A DNA stretch of 52,577 bases from an uncultured Coriobacteriaceae bacterium. Its GTDB lineage: Bacteria; Actinomycetota; Coriobacteriia; Coriobacteriales; UMGS124. Shown here in pieces: positions 41,791-49,947 of this stretch. The notes below the pieces were generated by a model, which saw only the letters and a list, made by a program, of their open reading frames with translations, ran no database searches and had not been told where the DNA came from. Position 1 is the first letter of the stretch. Every line of letters begins with the position of its first letter. The position numbers and the translations under genes were made by a program. Location of the stretch: assembly GCA_900539345.1 (NCBI GenBank), contig UQBS01000013.1:1-52577 (forward strand), written 5' to 3'.

Positions 41791-43695
41791 ATGATCGCTA
41801 CTCATCGGTTGCATGTGGTGACCGCCGCTTGTGCGACAACGCTGCTGGCAGGTGCCCTTGCCGCAGTTGCTTTCGGAGCCGGCTCGGCAGCGGCGGAAAG
41901 TGCGGACACCTCGGCCTACACCGGCTCTGACGGCACGACATACACCATGCTCGACGTGCCGAGCGCCCAGTCGGGCATCGCGCTCAAGGACAAGGCCTAC
42001 AGCAAGGACGGCCCGATTGTGACCGAGCTTGCCGATGGCCGCTTCGTGCAGCGCACGCCCAGCGAGAACATTTCAGCCGACTACGATGCCGAGGGCGCTT
42101 ACTCCCACCCTGCAAAGAACGCGCTGTACAACTGCGCCTACCTCAAGGCTGACGAGCGCGGATGCAACGCCTGCCACGACGACCTGGGCGCCCTGCTCAA
42201 CTCGTGCAGCTATGGTCATACCGACCTCACCAACAACATCGGCATCGACGTCAACGTCCAGATGTGCATCGACTGCCATACCGTGGGCGAGGGGTACCAG
42301 ACCACGTTCTACGATTTCGGCACGCTCATTCACGGCATCCACCAGGATGTTGAGAACGCAACGTGCGCGAGCTGCCACAACGCGACGGAGGACGGCGAAG
42401 GCTTCACGATGTGGGATGTCTCGAAGCATTCGCTTCTGCGCGGCATCACGCCTGTTGAGGATGTCGAGGGCGACTTCTCCTGGAACCAGACGGACGTTAT
42501 CCCCCAGGAAGATTTGTTCAACTACAGCTGGTACTACCGTGGCAGCGACTACCTGCGCAATTGGCGCGAGGCCAACGGCGGCGAGGCCGACACCTCAATT
42601 TACGACCAGTGGAACATCTCGCTCACGGGTCTGGTCAACAACGAGGTCAACTACACGCTTGCCGACCTCATCAAGGAGGCCCCGAGTGTCACCAAGGCCG
42701 TCACCATGCAGTGCACGCTCAACCCAACGGGCGGCCCCTACCTGGGCAACTGCGTCGTGACCGGCATCGACCTCAACTGGCTTATCGAGCAGGCCGGCGG
42801 TTTCACTGATGACGCCTACGCCATCTACTCCTCTTCCGCCGACGGTAACGCCAACTCCATGCTTATCAGCAATCTCGAGGGCAAGGACGCGCTGCTCGTG
42901 TACGAGATCAACGGTGAGCCACTTGAGTGGGACCAAGGTTTCCCCTGCATGCTGTGGGTGGGCGGCACCGGTGCCCCCATCTGTTGCAAGGAGCTCAGCG
43001 ACATCATTGCCGTGGACGAGAACGACCCCTACGTGTGGGAGTACGACGGTTGGACTACCGAGGACGGGACGGGCTATTACAACAAGCCCAATGTTGGTAT
43101 CTGGGGCACTCCCGAGGGCCTGTGCGTGCAGGCCGGCGAGCCGTACACGTTCAAGGGCTACGCCGCTTCGTGGGACCAGCCCACGGTTGCGCTGGAGTTC
43201 TCGATGGACGGCGGCAACACGTGGACACATTGCGACACGCCCGACTCCACGGTGAACAACTGGGTGAGCTGGCAGTTTACCTGGACGCCTCCCGAGGGCG
43301 TCGACAGCGCCTACGTGCTCATGGTGCGTGCGGTCACTGAGGACGGAGAGACGACGCCCGAGCCCGTCGAGGTCATGGTCAACGCCAAGTCCGATCTCGA
43401 TGCCTTTGCCGAGCAGGTGCATTCGCTTGAGGGTACGCAGGCCGACCTTGGCCTGGCCGACAACCAGGCTGTCATCGACGGTAGCACCGGCCCCGAGGAT
43501 GACATCTCCGACCAGGCGATTTCTGACCCGCAGGGCTATGCGGCTTCCATTGCGCAATCCGAGGACAGCGGCTACACCCCCAACTTCGACCTGTGGGTGG
43601 GTGCCGATGGCGCGGCCGCAGATGCGGGCGACGCTGAGTCGGCCACTGCTGAGACCGCCGAGCAACCTGCCGACGCGTCTGCGGAAACCAAATAA
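41791..43695 (+). CDS. Exported triheme cytochrome c / sulfite-oxidase-fold fusion protein
   Basis: This is a protein of 634 residues with a Sec signal peptide (ATTLLAGALAAVAFGAG, cut near AAA). Three heme c sites, CNACH (125-129), CIDCH (159-163) and CASCH (192-196), are followed by a sulfite-oxidase/YedY-type Moco domain (PF00174-like), with C308 in TMQCTLNPTGGP at the Mo-ligand position and GIDLNWLIEQAGG, LVYEINGEPL and GFPCMLWVGGTG downstream. Next is a Mo-co-dimer-type beta-sandwich (LEFSMDGGNTWTH ... WTPPEG), then an acidic Ala-rich tail. It resembles sulfite dehydrogenases in which heme is part of the chain, but the substrate is uncertain. A strong GAGGGGAG site precedes the ATG. The next gene encodes a second Moco-fold protein 20 bases downstream. 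Confidence 0.85.
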   Translation: MIATHRLHVVTAACATTLLAGALAAVAFGAGSAAAESADTSAYTGSDGTTYTMLDVPSAQSGIALKDKAYSKDGPIVTELADGRFVQRTPSENISADYDAEGAYSHPAKNALYNCAYLKADERGCNACHDDLGALLNSCSYGHTDLTNNIGIDVNVQMCIDCHTVGEGYQTTFYDFGTLIHGIHQDVENATCASCHNATEDGEGFTMWDVSKHSLLRGITPVEDVEGDFSWNQTDVIPQEDLFNYSWYYRGSDYLRNWREANGGEADTSIYDQWNISLTGLVNNEVNYTLADLIKEAPSVTKAVTMQCTLNPTGGPYLGNCVVTGIDLNWLIEQAGGFTDDAYAIYSSSADGNANSMLISNLEGKDALLVYEINGEPLEWDQGFPCMLWVGGTGAPICCKELSDIIAVDENDPYVWEYDGWTTEDGTGYYNKPNVGIWGTPEGLCVQAGEPYTFKGYAASWDQPTVALEFSMDGGNTWTHCDTPDSTVNNWVSWQFTWTPPEGVDSAYVLMVRAVTEDGETTPEPVEVMVNAKSDLDAFAEQVHSLEGTQADLGLADNQAVIDGSTGPEDDISDQAISDPQGYAASIAQSEDSGYTPNFDLWVGADGAAADAGDAESATAETAEQPADASAETK

Positions 43696-43715
43696 CGCAA
43701 GGGGAGTGAGCAACG

Positions 43716-44564
43716 ATGGAGAAGAGCATCCGTAAAGAGCAGGGATTGACGAGCGTGCCCGTGTTTGCCATGGCGACTGTTGCCGCCCTCGGCGCGACGA
43801 TGGCTGGCGCCGGTGTGGCCTTCGCGCAGCAGGGCGAGGCGTCGCTCGCAGGTTCGGACGTGGCCGTCAGCGCCAGCGAGCAGGCGGTGTCGGCGCAGGT
43901 CAAGTCGGCAAGCGTGGAGGGAACGTTTTCTTTCGCCCAGGGGCAGATTACGCCGACGGCGCAGATTGCACGTGATTTGGGTGGCGCAAACAAGGTGCTG
44001 TGTGGGGTCTCAACAGAGGCGCTTCCCTCGAACCAGCAGGTAGTAAGCGATGCGACAGACTGGCGGATCACCGTGGACGGCGACGGCGTCCAGACGAGCC
44101 TGACCGCCACCATCGGCGATCTTGCCCAGACCGGCACGCAGAGTACCGTCATGGGCTGCTCGTGCGCGGGCAACCCTGCTGATGGCCGCGCCACGGCCAA
44201 CGCCGCAGTGACGGGCGTGTCGGTATACCAGCTCCTCGAGGCGGCTGGCGGCGTGTCCGACGAGGCCAACGCCATCACCTTCGTTTCCTCGGACGGCTAC
44301 GAGGTGACCCTGCCGCTGTCGTACGTACTTCAGCGCGCGTCGATGATCGTCTACCAGCTCAACGGCGAGCCGCTGTCTGCCAGCGTAGGCGGCACCAACC
44401 AGCTGTGGCTCGGCTCGACCTCTGCGCGCTACTTTGCTAGCGATGTCGTGGAGGTGCGCGTGACCTGCGAAGACGAGGTTCCGGCCATCCCGGGCAGCCC
44501 CGCCTCCGGCGACCACGCCTCCAACGTGCCCAATGTCGGCGTGACGGCCGGAGTGTGCGCGTAG
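43716..44564 (+). CDS. Small exported protein with sulfite-oxidase-type Moco fold
   Basis: This is a protein of 282 residues with a signal peptide (VFAMATVAALGATMAGAGVAFA). From about residue 70 it matches a PF00174-like domain: TVMGCSCAGNPADG with C150 aligned to the Mo-binding Cys, then VTGVSVYQLLEAAGG, VTLPLSYVLQ, IVYQLNGEPLS and LWLGSTSARYFASD. It lacks heme sites and the beta-sandwich present in its neighbour. The two are probably co-transcribed. It may be an accessory or inactive subunit, or a single-domain reductase like YedY. The same VYxxNGEPL motif in both proteins suggests a shared origin. Confidence 0.78.
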   Translation: MEKSIRKEQGLTSVPVFAMATVAALGATMAGAGVAFAQQGEASLAGSDVAVSASEQAVSAQVKSASVEGTFSFAQGQITPTAQIARDLGGANKVLCGVSTEALPSNQQVVSDATDWRITVDGDGVQTSLTATIGDLAQTGTQSTVMGCSCAGNPADGRATANAAVTGVSVYQLLEAAGGVSDEANAITFVSSDGYEVTLPLSYVLQRASMIVYQLNGEPLSASVGGTNQLWLGSTSARYFASDVVEVRVTCEDEVPAIPGSPASGDHASNVPNVGVTAGVCA

Positions 44565-44786
44565 GGATCGTGGCGAGCGGGCGGCGCGGATGGCGTGAAC
44601 GTGAGCTGCCCGCGTTGGGCCCACATGCAGCCTGAGTCATGCGGCTGGTAGTGCGAGTGGCTCAGGCGAGATGTCGCATCATGGGCGGATTCGTGCGTAG
44701 TTCATAGCGGTAAGCGGAAACCGTCGGCGAAAGCTTATCCATGTTGCATGCTGGCAGCTTGAATCGGCTTATGACTTATGGTGAGA

Positions 44787-44834
44787 AGAGGGGATTGCCC
44801 GGCAGCCCAAATTGCGGCCGAGGCAATCCCCTCT
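44787..44834. terminator. Bidirectional terminator between convergent genes
   Basis: A perfect 13-bp stem, AGAGGGGATTGCC (44787-44799) with GGCAATCCCCTCT (44822-44834), lies between the Moco-fold gene and the convergent MerR gene. T content is weak on both sides. The rest of the 44565-44864 gap shows no gene. Confidence 0.7.
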
Positions 44835-44864
44835 CGTTGGGCGAGCTTTTGTCACTCGCAACCC

Positions 44865-45926
44865 TTAGCGGCCTTTCGCGTTGCCCTCGTGGAAGAGGCT
44901 CGCCTGGTCGGCCGCAGTGTCTCGCAGGCCGCGCCAGCTGCCCATGACGTCGCGCTGTACGGGCATCTGCCAGGTCGGTTGGTCCTTGAGGCGTACCGGC
45001 AGGCACATCTTGAAGAGCATCTCGCGCCCCTCGTACAGAAACGCCGGGCTGTCGGCGATGATCTCGCCGCGGTAGTCGCCCGCAGGCTCCATGCCGCGCT
45101 TCTCGCATTCCTCCAGCATGTGGGCGAGTTCCACTGTCTCGCGCTCTCGGCCGTCGTTGGTGAAGACGCCGTCGATGTACTCGCACAGGCATGTTTGCGC
45201 TGGTATGCGCTTCGCTTCGCGAAAGACATCCTCCCCGAACGCTGGAGTCACGAACACGAAGGCACGGTCGTATCTGATGCACCCGGCAAGCAGGTCCTCG
45301 CGGGCGATGATGCAGCCCACGTTGCGGAAGAGCGACAAGGGAAGCTCCCGTTCCACTATCTCGCGTTTCACGAACCTCAGGTTCAGCTCCCACGCCCCCA
45401 TGGCGTGCGCCCCGTCGCCCTCGGGCTCGGAGGTCTCGACGCGCGAAAGGTGGAACTCCAGCACGCGCCTTTCGGGCATGGATTCGAGCATGAGCTGGTT
45501 GCACGGCGGTTTGTCCAGGTAAACCTCGCAGGAGCGGAGCAAGTCGCCGCCCACCTGGTGCGCTTGGGCAAGCTCGTGCATCTGGGTCTCAATCTGCTGC
45601 ACATGGTCGCGCACACGGTCGCGCAGCGTCGCGACGTCGCTGTCCTTGAGCGTTTCGGCAATCTCTTCGAGTGAGAACCCCACGCAGCGCAGTTGGCAGA
45701 TCATGTCGAGCGTGGCGCATTGGCCGAGCGTGTAGTACCGGTATCCGCTCGCCTCGTCGGTATAGGTGGGCTTCAGGATGCCTTTTGCCTGGTAGAGACG
45801 CAGGGCCTTTTCACTCACGGCATTGAGGCGGGCCATCTGGCCGATGCTGAGAAGGGTCTCGTTGCCGCCACCAATTTGCGCATCGCCGTCAAAGTGCCTG
45901 GTCAGCTTGTTGAGTTGGTTTGCCAC
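44865..45926 (-). CDS. MerR-family regulator with GyrI/BmrR-like effector domain
   Basis: This is a protein of 353 residues. The MerR HTH begins near residue 25 (LLSIGQMARLNAVSEKALRL ... GYRYYTLGQCATLDMICQLR), then a dimerisation coiled coil (DRVRDHVQQIETQMHELAQA). The C-terminal ~200 residues resemble the GyrI-like small-molecule-binding domain, as in the multidrug sensor BmrR. It is a predicted activator that untwists a long-spacer promoter on ligand binding. No efflux pump is adjacent. It is divergent from the AraC-like gene, which is the only neighbour it could control directly. Confidence 0.85.
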   Translation of the reverse strand: MANQLNKLTRHFDGDAQIGGGNETLLSIGQMARLNAVSEKALRLYQAKGILKPTYTDEASGYRYYTLGQCATLDMICQLRCVGFSLEEIAETLKDSDVATLRDRVRDHVQQIETQMHELAQAHQVGGDLLRSCEVYLDKPPCNQLMLESMPERRVLEFHLSRVETSEPEGDGAHAMGAWELNLRFVKREIVERELPLSLFRNVGCIIAREDLLAGCIRYDRAFVFVTPAFGEDVFREAKRIPAQTCLCEYIDGVFTNDGRERETVELAHMLEECEKRGMEPAGDYRGEIIADSPAFLYEGREMLFKMCLPVRLKDQPTWQMPVQRDVMGSWRGLRDTAADQASLFHEGNAKGR

Positions 45927-46161
45927 GAAAGCCCCTTTCCTGCGCTTGCGGTCGCACCTCTTTGAGTTCGCGCATTCGGTTGATGCCCGCGAAAGCCAGG
46001 CGCCGATTGTTGCGGCATCGTTTCAAAATGCATACATGTCCCGCTCAACCAAGGAGCGCGCTTGAGTCTGCCCCACGGTCAAGGTTTAGCATCTCTTTGT
46101 ACGCGACGCAACGTTGCATTATGACCGCGGGTAGGGACCGAGGCAAGAAGGGGGGCGGAAT

Positions 46162-47001
46162 ATGAGGGAGCTCGACGTACATGTGGATGTCCGCATCAGG
46201 GTTGCCGTGCGGGCCTCGCAGGTCGCGTGCGACATGCTCGCCTCTATGGCGCGCACGTGCGATACGGCATGCCTGCAGTCGGTTGCCCGTGAGTTTGAGC
46301 GGCATCCCAATACCGTTGCCCGCATGGTGCGCGACGCCACCGGGTTGACGTTTGGGGAAGTGCTGCTCGAGATGCGCATGCAAAGGGCAAAAGCCCTGGA
46401 AAAGGCCGGCGTCGATGTGGCGCAGGCTTTGCGGGTGTGCGGGTACGAGAAGCCTGCGCGTTTTCGCGAGGCATACGAACACTACCTGGGAACGCATGCG
46501 GGGCGGCGTGAGGAGGGTGGCATGCGGCTCTCGGTTTCTTGCGGCTGTGTCGCTGACAGTGAGAAACTGACGTCTCCTTGCGGGGGAGTTTCTGGCAGTG
46601 AGGTGCGAGTGGCATCTGGATCGCGCATGCTTTGTGTGACGGATACGGTGCATGTCGTGGCGCCCGACAGCGTTGACCTGGCAGGTCAAATCCGTGCCTT
46701 CATGCGCACGAACTGCGCCGATGTCACGCTTGCTCAAGTGTCGGAGCACTTTTGCCTGCACCCCAACACGGTCTCCTCTATCCTGAAGCGTGCAACAGGG
46801 GCGACGTTTTCTCGCGTACTGCTCGAGATGCGTATGGCTTGTGCGCAGGAGATGCTGCGCGACGCGGACGTCTCGGTGGAAGAAGTGGCATGTGCCTGTG
46901 GCTATGAGAACCCGGCAAGCTTCTATCGTGCCTATCGCCGTGCCTACGGGCATGCTCCGCGCTCAGACCAAGCCCAACAGGGTCGCGCCGACGTGGCATA
47001 A
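46162..47001 (+). CDS. AraC-type protein with two complete HTH domains and no sensor domain
   Basis: This is a protein of 279 residues. Residues ~18-105 form one AraC/XylS DNA-binding domain (SVAREFERHPNTVARMVRDA, then GEVLLEMRMQRAKAL, VCGYEKPARFREAYEHYLG). A ~65-residue Ser/Gly-rich linker follows, then a second complete domain at ~175-270 (QVSEHFCLHPNTVSSILKRA, then SRVLLEMRMACAQEML, ACGYENPASFYRAYRRAYG). The two share HPNTV, VLLEMRM and CGYE, so they arose by internal duplication. AraC proteins normally have one such domain plus a ligand-binding domain. It may act as a built-in dimer on two half-sites. GAAGGGGGCGG supports the start. Confidence 0.85.
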   Translation: MRELDVHVDVRIRVAVRASQVACDMLASMARTCDTACLQSVAREFERHPNTVARMVRDATGLTFGEVLLEMRMQRAKALEKAGVDVAQALRVCGYEKPARFREAYEHYLGTHAGRREEGGMRLSVSCGCVADSEKLTSPCGGVSGSEVRVASGSRMLCVTDTVHVVAPDSVDLAGQIRAFMRTNCADVTLAQVSEHFCLHPNTVSSILKRATGATFSRVLLEMRMACAQEMLRDADVSVEEVACACGYENPASFYRAYRRAYGHAPRSDQAQQGRADVA

Positions 47002-47003
47002 AA

Positions 47004-47045
47004 GAGAAGGGCGCGCGAAGCTGATTGGCCTCACGCGCCCTCTTC
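47004..47045. terminator. Terminator after the AraC-like gene
   Basis: GAAGGGCGCG pairs with CGCGCCCTCTTC with a one-base bulge, around a ~18-base loop, between convergent genes. The T run is weak (TCTTC, and TTTTC a few bases on). Confidence 0.65.
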
Positions 47046-47154
47046 ATCAATGTTTTCTCGTTGGCTTGCTGGTCTTGCTTTCCAGCCCGCCCGCAAATTT
47101 TGGTGGCCTGCCGTTCTTATCGGGCGGTCAACTTGCTGGTGATCCCGCTCGCCC

Positions 47155-47433
47155 CTAATCCACGTGGATGTGCACGTAGGCGTTCTCGGGGCTGTGGTCG
47201 CCGGAGTCGTTGACGGAGCGCACGAGTAGGGTGTACTCGCCGGGCTCTTTGGGCTCCCAGTCAAACGTCCAGGTGAGGTTCTGGTAATCGTTGGTGCCGG
47301 GCGTCTCGTAGCGCGTCCAGTTTTGGCCGTCGTCGAGGGAAAACTCAATCGCCGAGATGGAGTGGCCGAAGTCGTAAGCCGTGCCCGTAAGCGAGACGGT
47401 CTTGCCAACACTGGTGTAGATGGGTGCGATCAT
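47155..47433 (-). CDS. Free-standing sulfite-oxidase dimerisation-type beta-sandwich protein
   Basis: This is a protein of 92 residues from ATG 47431-47433, preceded by AAGGAGGG; longer in-frame starts lack a site. It reads as a single Ig-like Mo-co-dimer domain (SAIEFSLDDGQNWTRYETPG, then TWTFDWEPKEPGEYTLLVRS). It aligns with the equivalent domain in the triheme protein at 41791 (EFSMDGGNTWTH, FTWTPPEG) and the N terminus of the phosphatase at 50941 (QLSLDMGTTWTD, FTYTPQAPGRYQL). It has no signal peptide and no catalytic Moco domain. It is the last gene of the carrier-protein operon, 40 bases after it. It may be a scaffold or binding module; the function is unknown. Confidence 0.75.
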   Translation of the reverse strand: MIAPIYTSVGKTVSLTGTAYDFGHSISAIEFSLDDGQNWTRYETPGTNDYQNLTWTFDWEPKEPGEYTLLVRSVNDSGDHSPENAYVHIHVD

Positions 47434-47473
47434 GAGGCCCTCCTTGGGTCGTGCGTGTGTTGTGCTGCGTATC

Positions 47474-47698
47474 TTACCAAGCGCGTGCCAGCTCCTCGAC
47501 GGTGCTCGCGCGGGCAATTTTGCCGAAGTCGGCGCTTGTGCCCAGACGGTCTTCGAGCAGCACCGCCGCTTCCATCATCGCATACGAGCTCATGGCAAGG
47601 TCGAGCCTGAGGCGAGCGGCGGGAGACGGCGGTTCGGGCAAGTCAAGAACCTGCTGCAATACATGTTGGGTGATAGTCAGGGTCTCATCGGCGTTCAT
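47474..47698 (-). CDS. Acyl carrier protein-like
   Basis: This is a protein of 74 residues starting inside the ligase stop codon (ATGA overlap at 47695-47698). It is a small acidic helical protein, with LDLAMSSYAMMEAAVLLEDR where carrier proteins have L-G-x-D-S-L-x-x-x-E. S38 is the probable phosphopantetheine attachment site, with Ser replacing the usual Asp before it. RASTVEELARAW matches the final carrier helix (TVxxLxxxI). Tight coupling to the ANL ligase indicates the ligase loads it. Confidence 0.8.
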   Translation of the reverse strand: MNADETLTITQHVLQQVLDLPEPPSPAARLRLDLAMSSYAMMEAAVLLEDRLGTSADFGKIARASTVEELARAW

Positions 47699-49158
47699 GC
47701 ATGTCTCCTGAGGAGTTTTCCGGCGGGGCTGAGGGGCGGCGGCTCGCATGACACCTCAACGTGTTCGATCCGTGCGCCGTCGGGCGTTTGCACCGAGCGG
47801 GCGAAATCAATCGCGCTGTGCTCGCCGTCACGGCCCATACCGTCCCGCAGGACAAGTCTGCATGCGAGCACAACTTGACCGCTCCGCTTGTCAGGCATGC
47901 CGTACACGAGCGCCTGTGCGATCGCGGGGTGGGCCCCAAGGGCGCGTTCGAGGACCTCGGGGGCAACCATTGTGCCGTCTGCCAGCACAATTACGTCGTC
48001 GAGGCGGCCGTCCACATAGAGGAACCCGTCCTTGTCGATATGGCCCACATCGCCCGTGTGCAGCCAGCCGTCGCCCGCGATGCGCGCCGCCGTGAGCTCG
48101 GGCCTTCCCAGATAGCCCGCCATGACGTTCGCTCCGCGCACGAGGACCTCGCCGCTCTCGCCCGTGCGTATCTCGTTGCACCTCAGCGCAATGCCGCAGC
48201 TGCCGTCTTTGTGCCAGCTGTCGCGGTTGACGCTGGCGCAGGGCGAGCATTCGGTAAGTCCGTAGCAGCCAAACGCCTCGATGTCATGGACGCGCAGGCG
48301 CTGCGTCACGCTTGCCGCAAGCCCGGCGCCTCCGCAAAGGATCTTGCGCAGGCTGGGGAGCTTGTATGTGCCCGCGTCAAGCAGGTCGGCAAGTATCGCC
48401 GCGGCGCGCGGGGGCAGGCTGAGCGCAGTGGGTGCCATGCGGGGCAGCTCGGCGACAAAGGTCGCGCTTGCATGGGGCACGGCGATGGTGCTGCCCGTGA
48501 CAAGCGGCGCAAGCAGGTCGCAAACCAGGCCAAACGCATGGGTGTAGGGGAGAAGCTTCGCGTAGCGCCCGCCCCGGGCAAACTCATAAAGCTCCAGGCC
48601 GGCCGTCAAGTCGGCGAGCAGCCCGGCCTCGGTGAGCATGACTACCTTGGGGTCGCCTGATGTGCCCGAGCTTGCCGCGAGCGTGCATACGTCCCCAGGC
48701 ACGTCTGCTAGCTGGGCCTTTTGCCCCTCCGTCAACCCACAGAGCACCGCACAGCGCCCCGACGAGACAACGGCCAGGTACCGAGCGGCGAATTGCACGG
48801 GGTCGGCGTCCAGGACCTCTACGAAGCGCCCTTCGCCAGCCTCGTCCATTTCCATGCGTTCGCGCGCAATGTGTTCGACAAGCTCATGGTAGGAAACTGT
48901 CTGCTCATCTGCGGTTTCGAACGCGATGGAGCCGCCCCACGTCGCGTCAATGTATGCAACAAGCTCGGCAAACGATGCAAAGCGCGGGGCATCGTAGAGG
49001 GGATACGGCCCGCCGAATACCTTTTGGCCGGTACTGTTCGGGCACGCATGTGCAGGGCAGCAACCGGCAACAGCCTCGACCCCGTCGACCCCGCCGCCCT
49101 CGTCGCCCCCGATTGCCGTCCCGCCTGCACCCGCCTCGAGCACCTCTCCGTCGCTCAT
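47695..49158 (-). CDS. ANL-superfamily acyl-activating enzyme (AMP-dependent ligase)
   Basis: This is a protein of 487 residues. After a ~60-residue Gly/Glu-rich N terminus come the ANL core motifs: P-loop LAASSGTSGDPKVVML (A3), CYGLTECSPCASVNR (A5), GWLHTGDVGHIDKDGFLYVD (A7), GRLDDVIVL (A8) and the catalytic lysine in LSPAGKLLRR (A10). It would adenylate a carboxylic acid and transfer it to the carrier protein encoded next. The N-terminal region is shorter than in acyl-CoA synthetases, closer to stand-alone adenylation enzymes. It overlaps the upstream acetyltransferase gene and the downstream carrier gene by ATGA, so the three are translationally coupled. The acid substrate is not predictable from sequence. 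Confidence 0.87.
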   Translation of the reverse strand: MSDGEVLEAGAGGTAIGGDEGGGVDGVEAVAGCCPAHACPNSTGQKVFGGPYPLYDAPRFASFAELVAYIDATWGGSIAFETADEQTVSYHELVEHIARERMEMDEAGEGRFVEVLDADPVQFAARYLAVVSSGRCAVLCGLTEGQKAQLADVPGDVCTLAASSGTSGDPKVVMLTEAGLLADLTAGLELYEFARGGRYAKLLPYTHAFGLVCDLLAPLVTGSTIAVPHASATFVAELPRMAPTALSLPPRAAAILADLLDAGTYKLPSLRKILCGGAGLAASVTQRLRVHDIEAFGCYGLTECSPCASVNRDSWHKDGSCGIALRCNEIRTGESGEVLVRGANVMAGYLGRPELTAARIAGDGWLHTGDVGHIDKDGFLYVDGRLDDVIVLADGTMVAPEVLERALGAHPAIAQALVYGMPDKRSGQVVLACRLVLRDGMGRDGEHSAIDFARSVQTPDGARIEHVEVSCEPPPLSPAGKLLRRHA

Positions 49159-49721
49159 CGCGCCTCTCCTCCACGGCCCTGCGATCCCAGCAGCCTGCCC
49201 AGGCCTTCCTCATAGGCCTGCTTGGTCAGTGCCAGAATGTGGCAGTCGTGCCAGGCGCCTCCCAGATAGCGGTACTCGCGCATCACGCCCTCTTCCACAA
49301 AGCCAGCCGAGAGGTTACTGCGTAGGCTTTCCTCGTTGTAGCCATATACCAGGGCATATATCTTGCGTAGGGGATAGGCGGCAAACAGGTCGCCCATAAA
49401 GCGCGCACCCATGAGGCCGGCCGCCCCACTGCCGCGCCACTCGGGGCGCATGTACACGCATACCTTACAGTGCAGGTCAAACGGGTGGTAGTCGTAGGCA
49501 AAGGTGAAGCCGGCCAGCTCCCCCGTCTCCTCGTCGGCAATCACGCGAAACTCGTGGTAGTTGCCGCGCATGTTGCCGTCGAGCCACTCGCTGAATTCGA
49601 CAAGCGTGGTGATAGGCACGCGCTGGGCGAACAAAGCTTGCTCGTACGGGTCGCGGTACAGCTCGAACATAAGTGCCGTGTCCCGCTCGGGGTCGAAGGC
49701 GCGAAAGCTAAGGCCGGCCAT
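49155..49721 (-). CDS. GNAT-family N-acyltransferase
   Basis: This is a protein of 188 residues of the RimJ/RimL-like GNAT type: LSFRAFDPERDTALMFELYR at the start, the core strand GELAGFTFAYDYHPFDLHCK, the acyl-CoA pyrophosphate loop region RPEWRGSGAAGLMGARF, and NEESLRSNLSAGFVEEGVMR near the end. It transfers an acyl group from CoA (or, in this context, possibly from the carrier protein) to an amine. The gene sits 6 bases after the small basic protein gene and overlaps the ligase gene. Confidence 0.85.
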   Translation of the reverse strand: MAGLSFRAFDPERDTALMFELYRDPYEQALFAQRVPITTLVEFSEWLDGNMRGNYHEFRVIADEETGELAGFTFAYDYHPFDLHCKVCVYMRPEWRGSGAAGLMGARFMGDLFAAYPLRKIYALVYGYNEESLRSNLSAGFVEEGVMREYRYLGGAWHDCHILALTKQAYEEGLGRLLGSQGRGGEAR

Positions 49722-49727
49722 GGGTTG

Positions 49728-49934
49728 CTACTTCCTCTTGTACGAACGTGCCCTGGCGGATGCGTCGTCGCGGGTGGGCGAGCGCAGCCAGGCGCTGGGG
49801 TTGTCGGCCTTGCGTGCACCGCTGCCGGCACCGCCCTTCGCGACTATTCCCGATCCCTTGGAGCGGGCCGCTGAGGACGACTTGTGTTTCGATGACTCGC
49901 TGACGCTATATTTGCTGGCTTCTTCGTCGCTCAT
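49728..49934 (-). CDS. Small basic Ser/Lys/Arg-rich protein, function unknown
   Basis: This is a protein of 68 residues with an excellent AGGAGA site before the ATG and tight packing between the rhodanese-like gene (13 bases) and the GNAT gene (6 bases), so it is very likely a real gene. It starts acidic (MSDEEASKYSV), becomes Ser/Lys/Gly-rich (SESSKHKSSSAARSKGSG) and ends strongly basic (SYKRK). There is no signal peptide or cysteine. I recognise no family. It could be a modified peptide substrate of the neighbouring acylation enzymes, or a nucleic-acid or membrane-surface-binding protein. Confidence 0.65.
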   Translation of the reverse strand: MSDEEASKYSVSESSKHKSSSAARSKGSGIVAKGGAGSGARKADNPSAWLRSPTRDDASARARSYKRK

Positions 49935-49947
49935 GGTTGTCTCCTGT

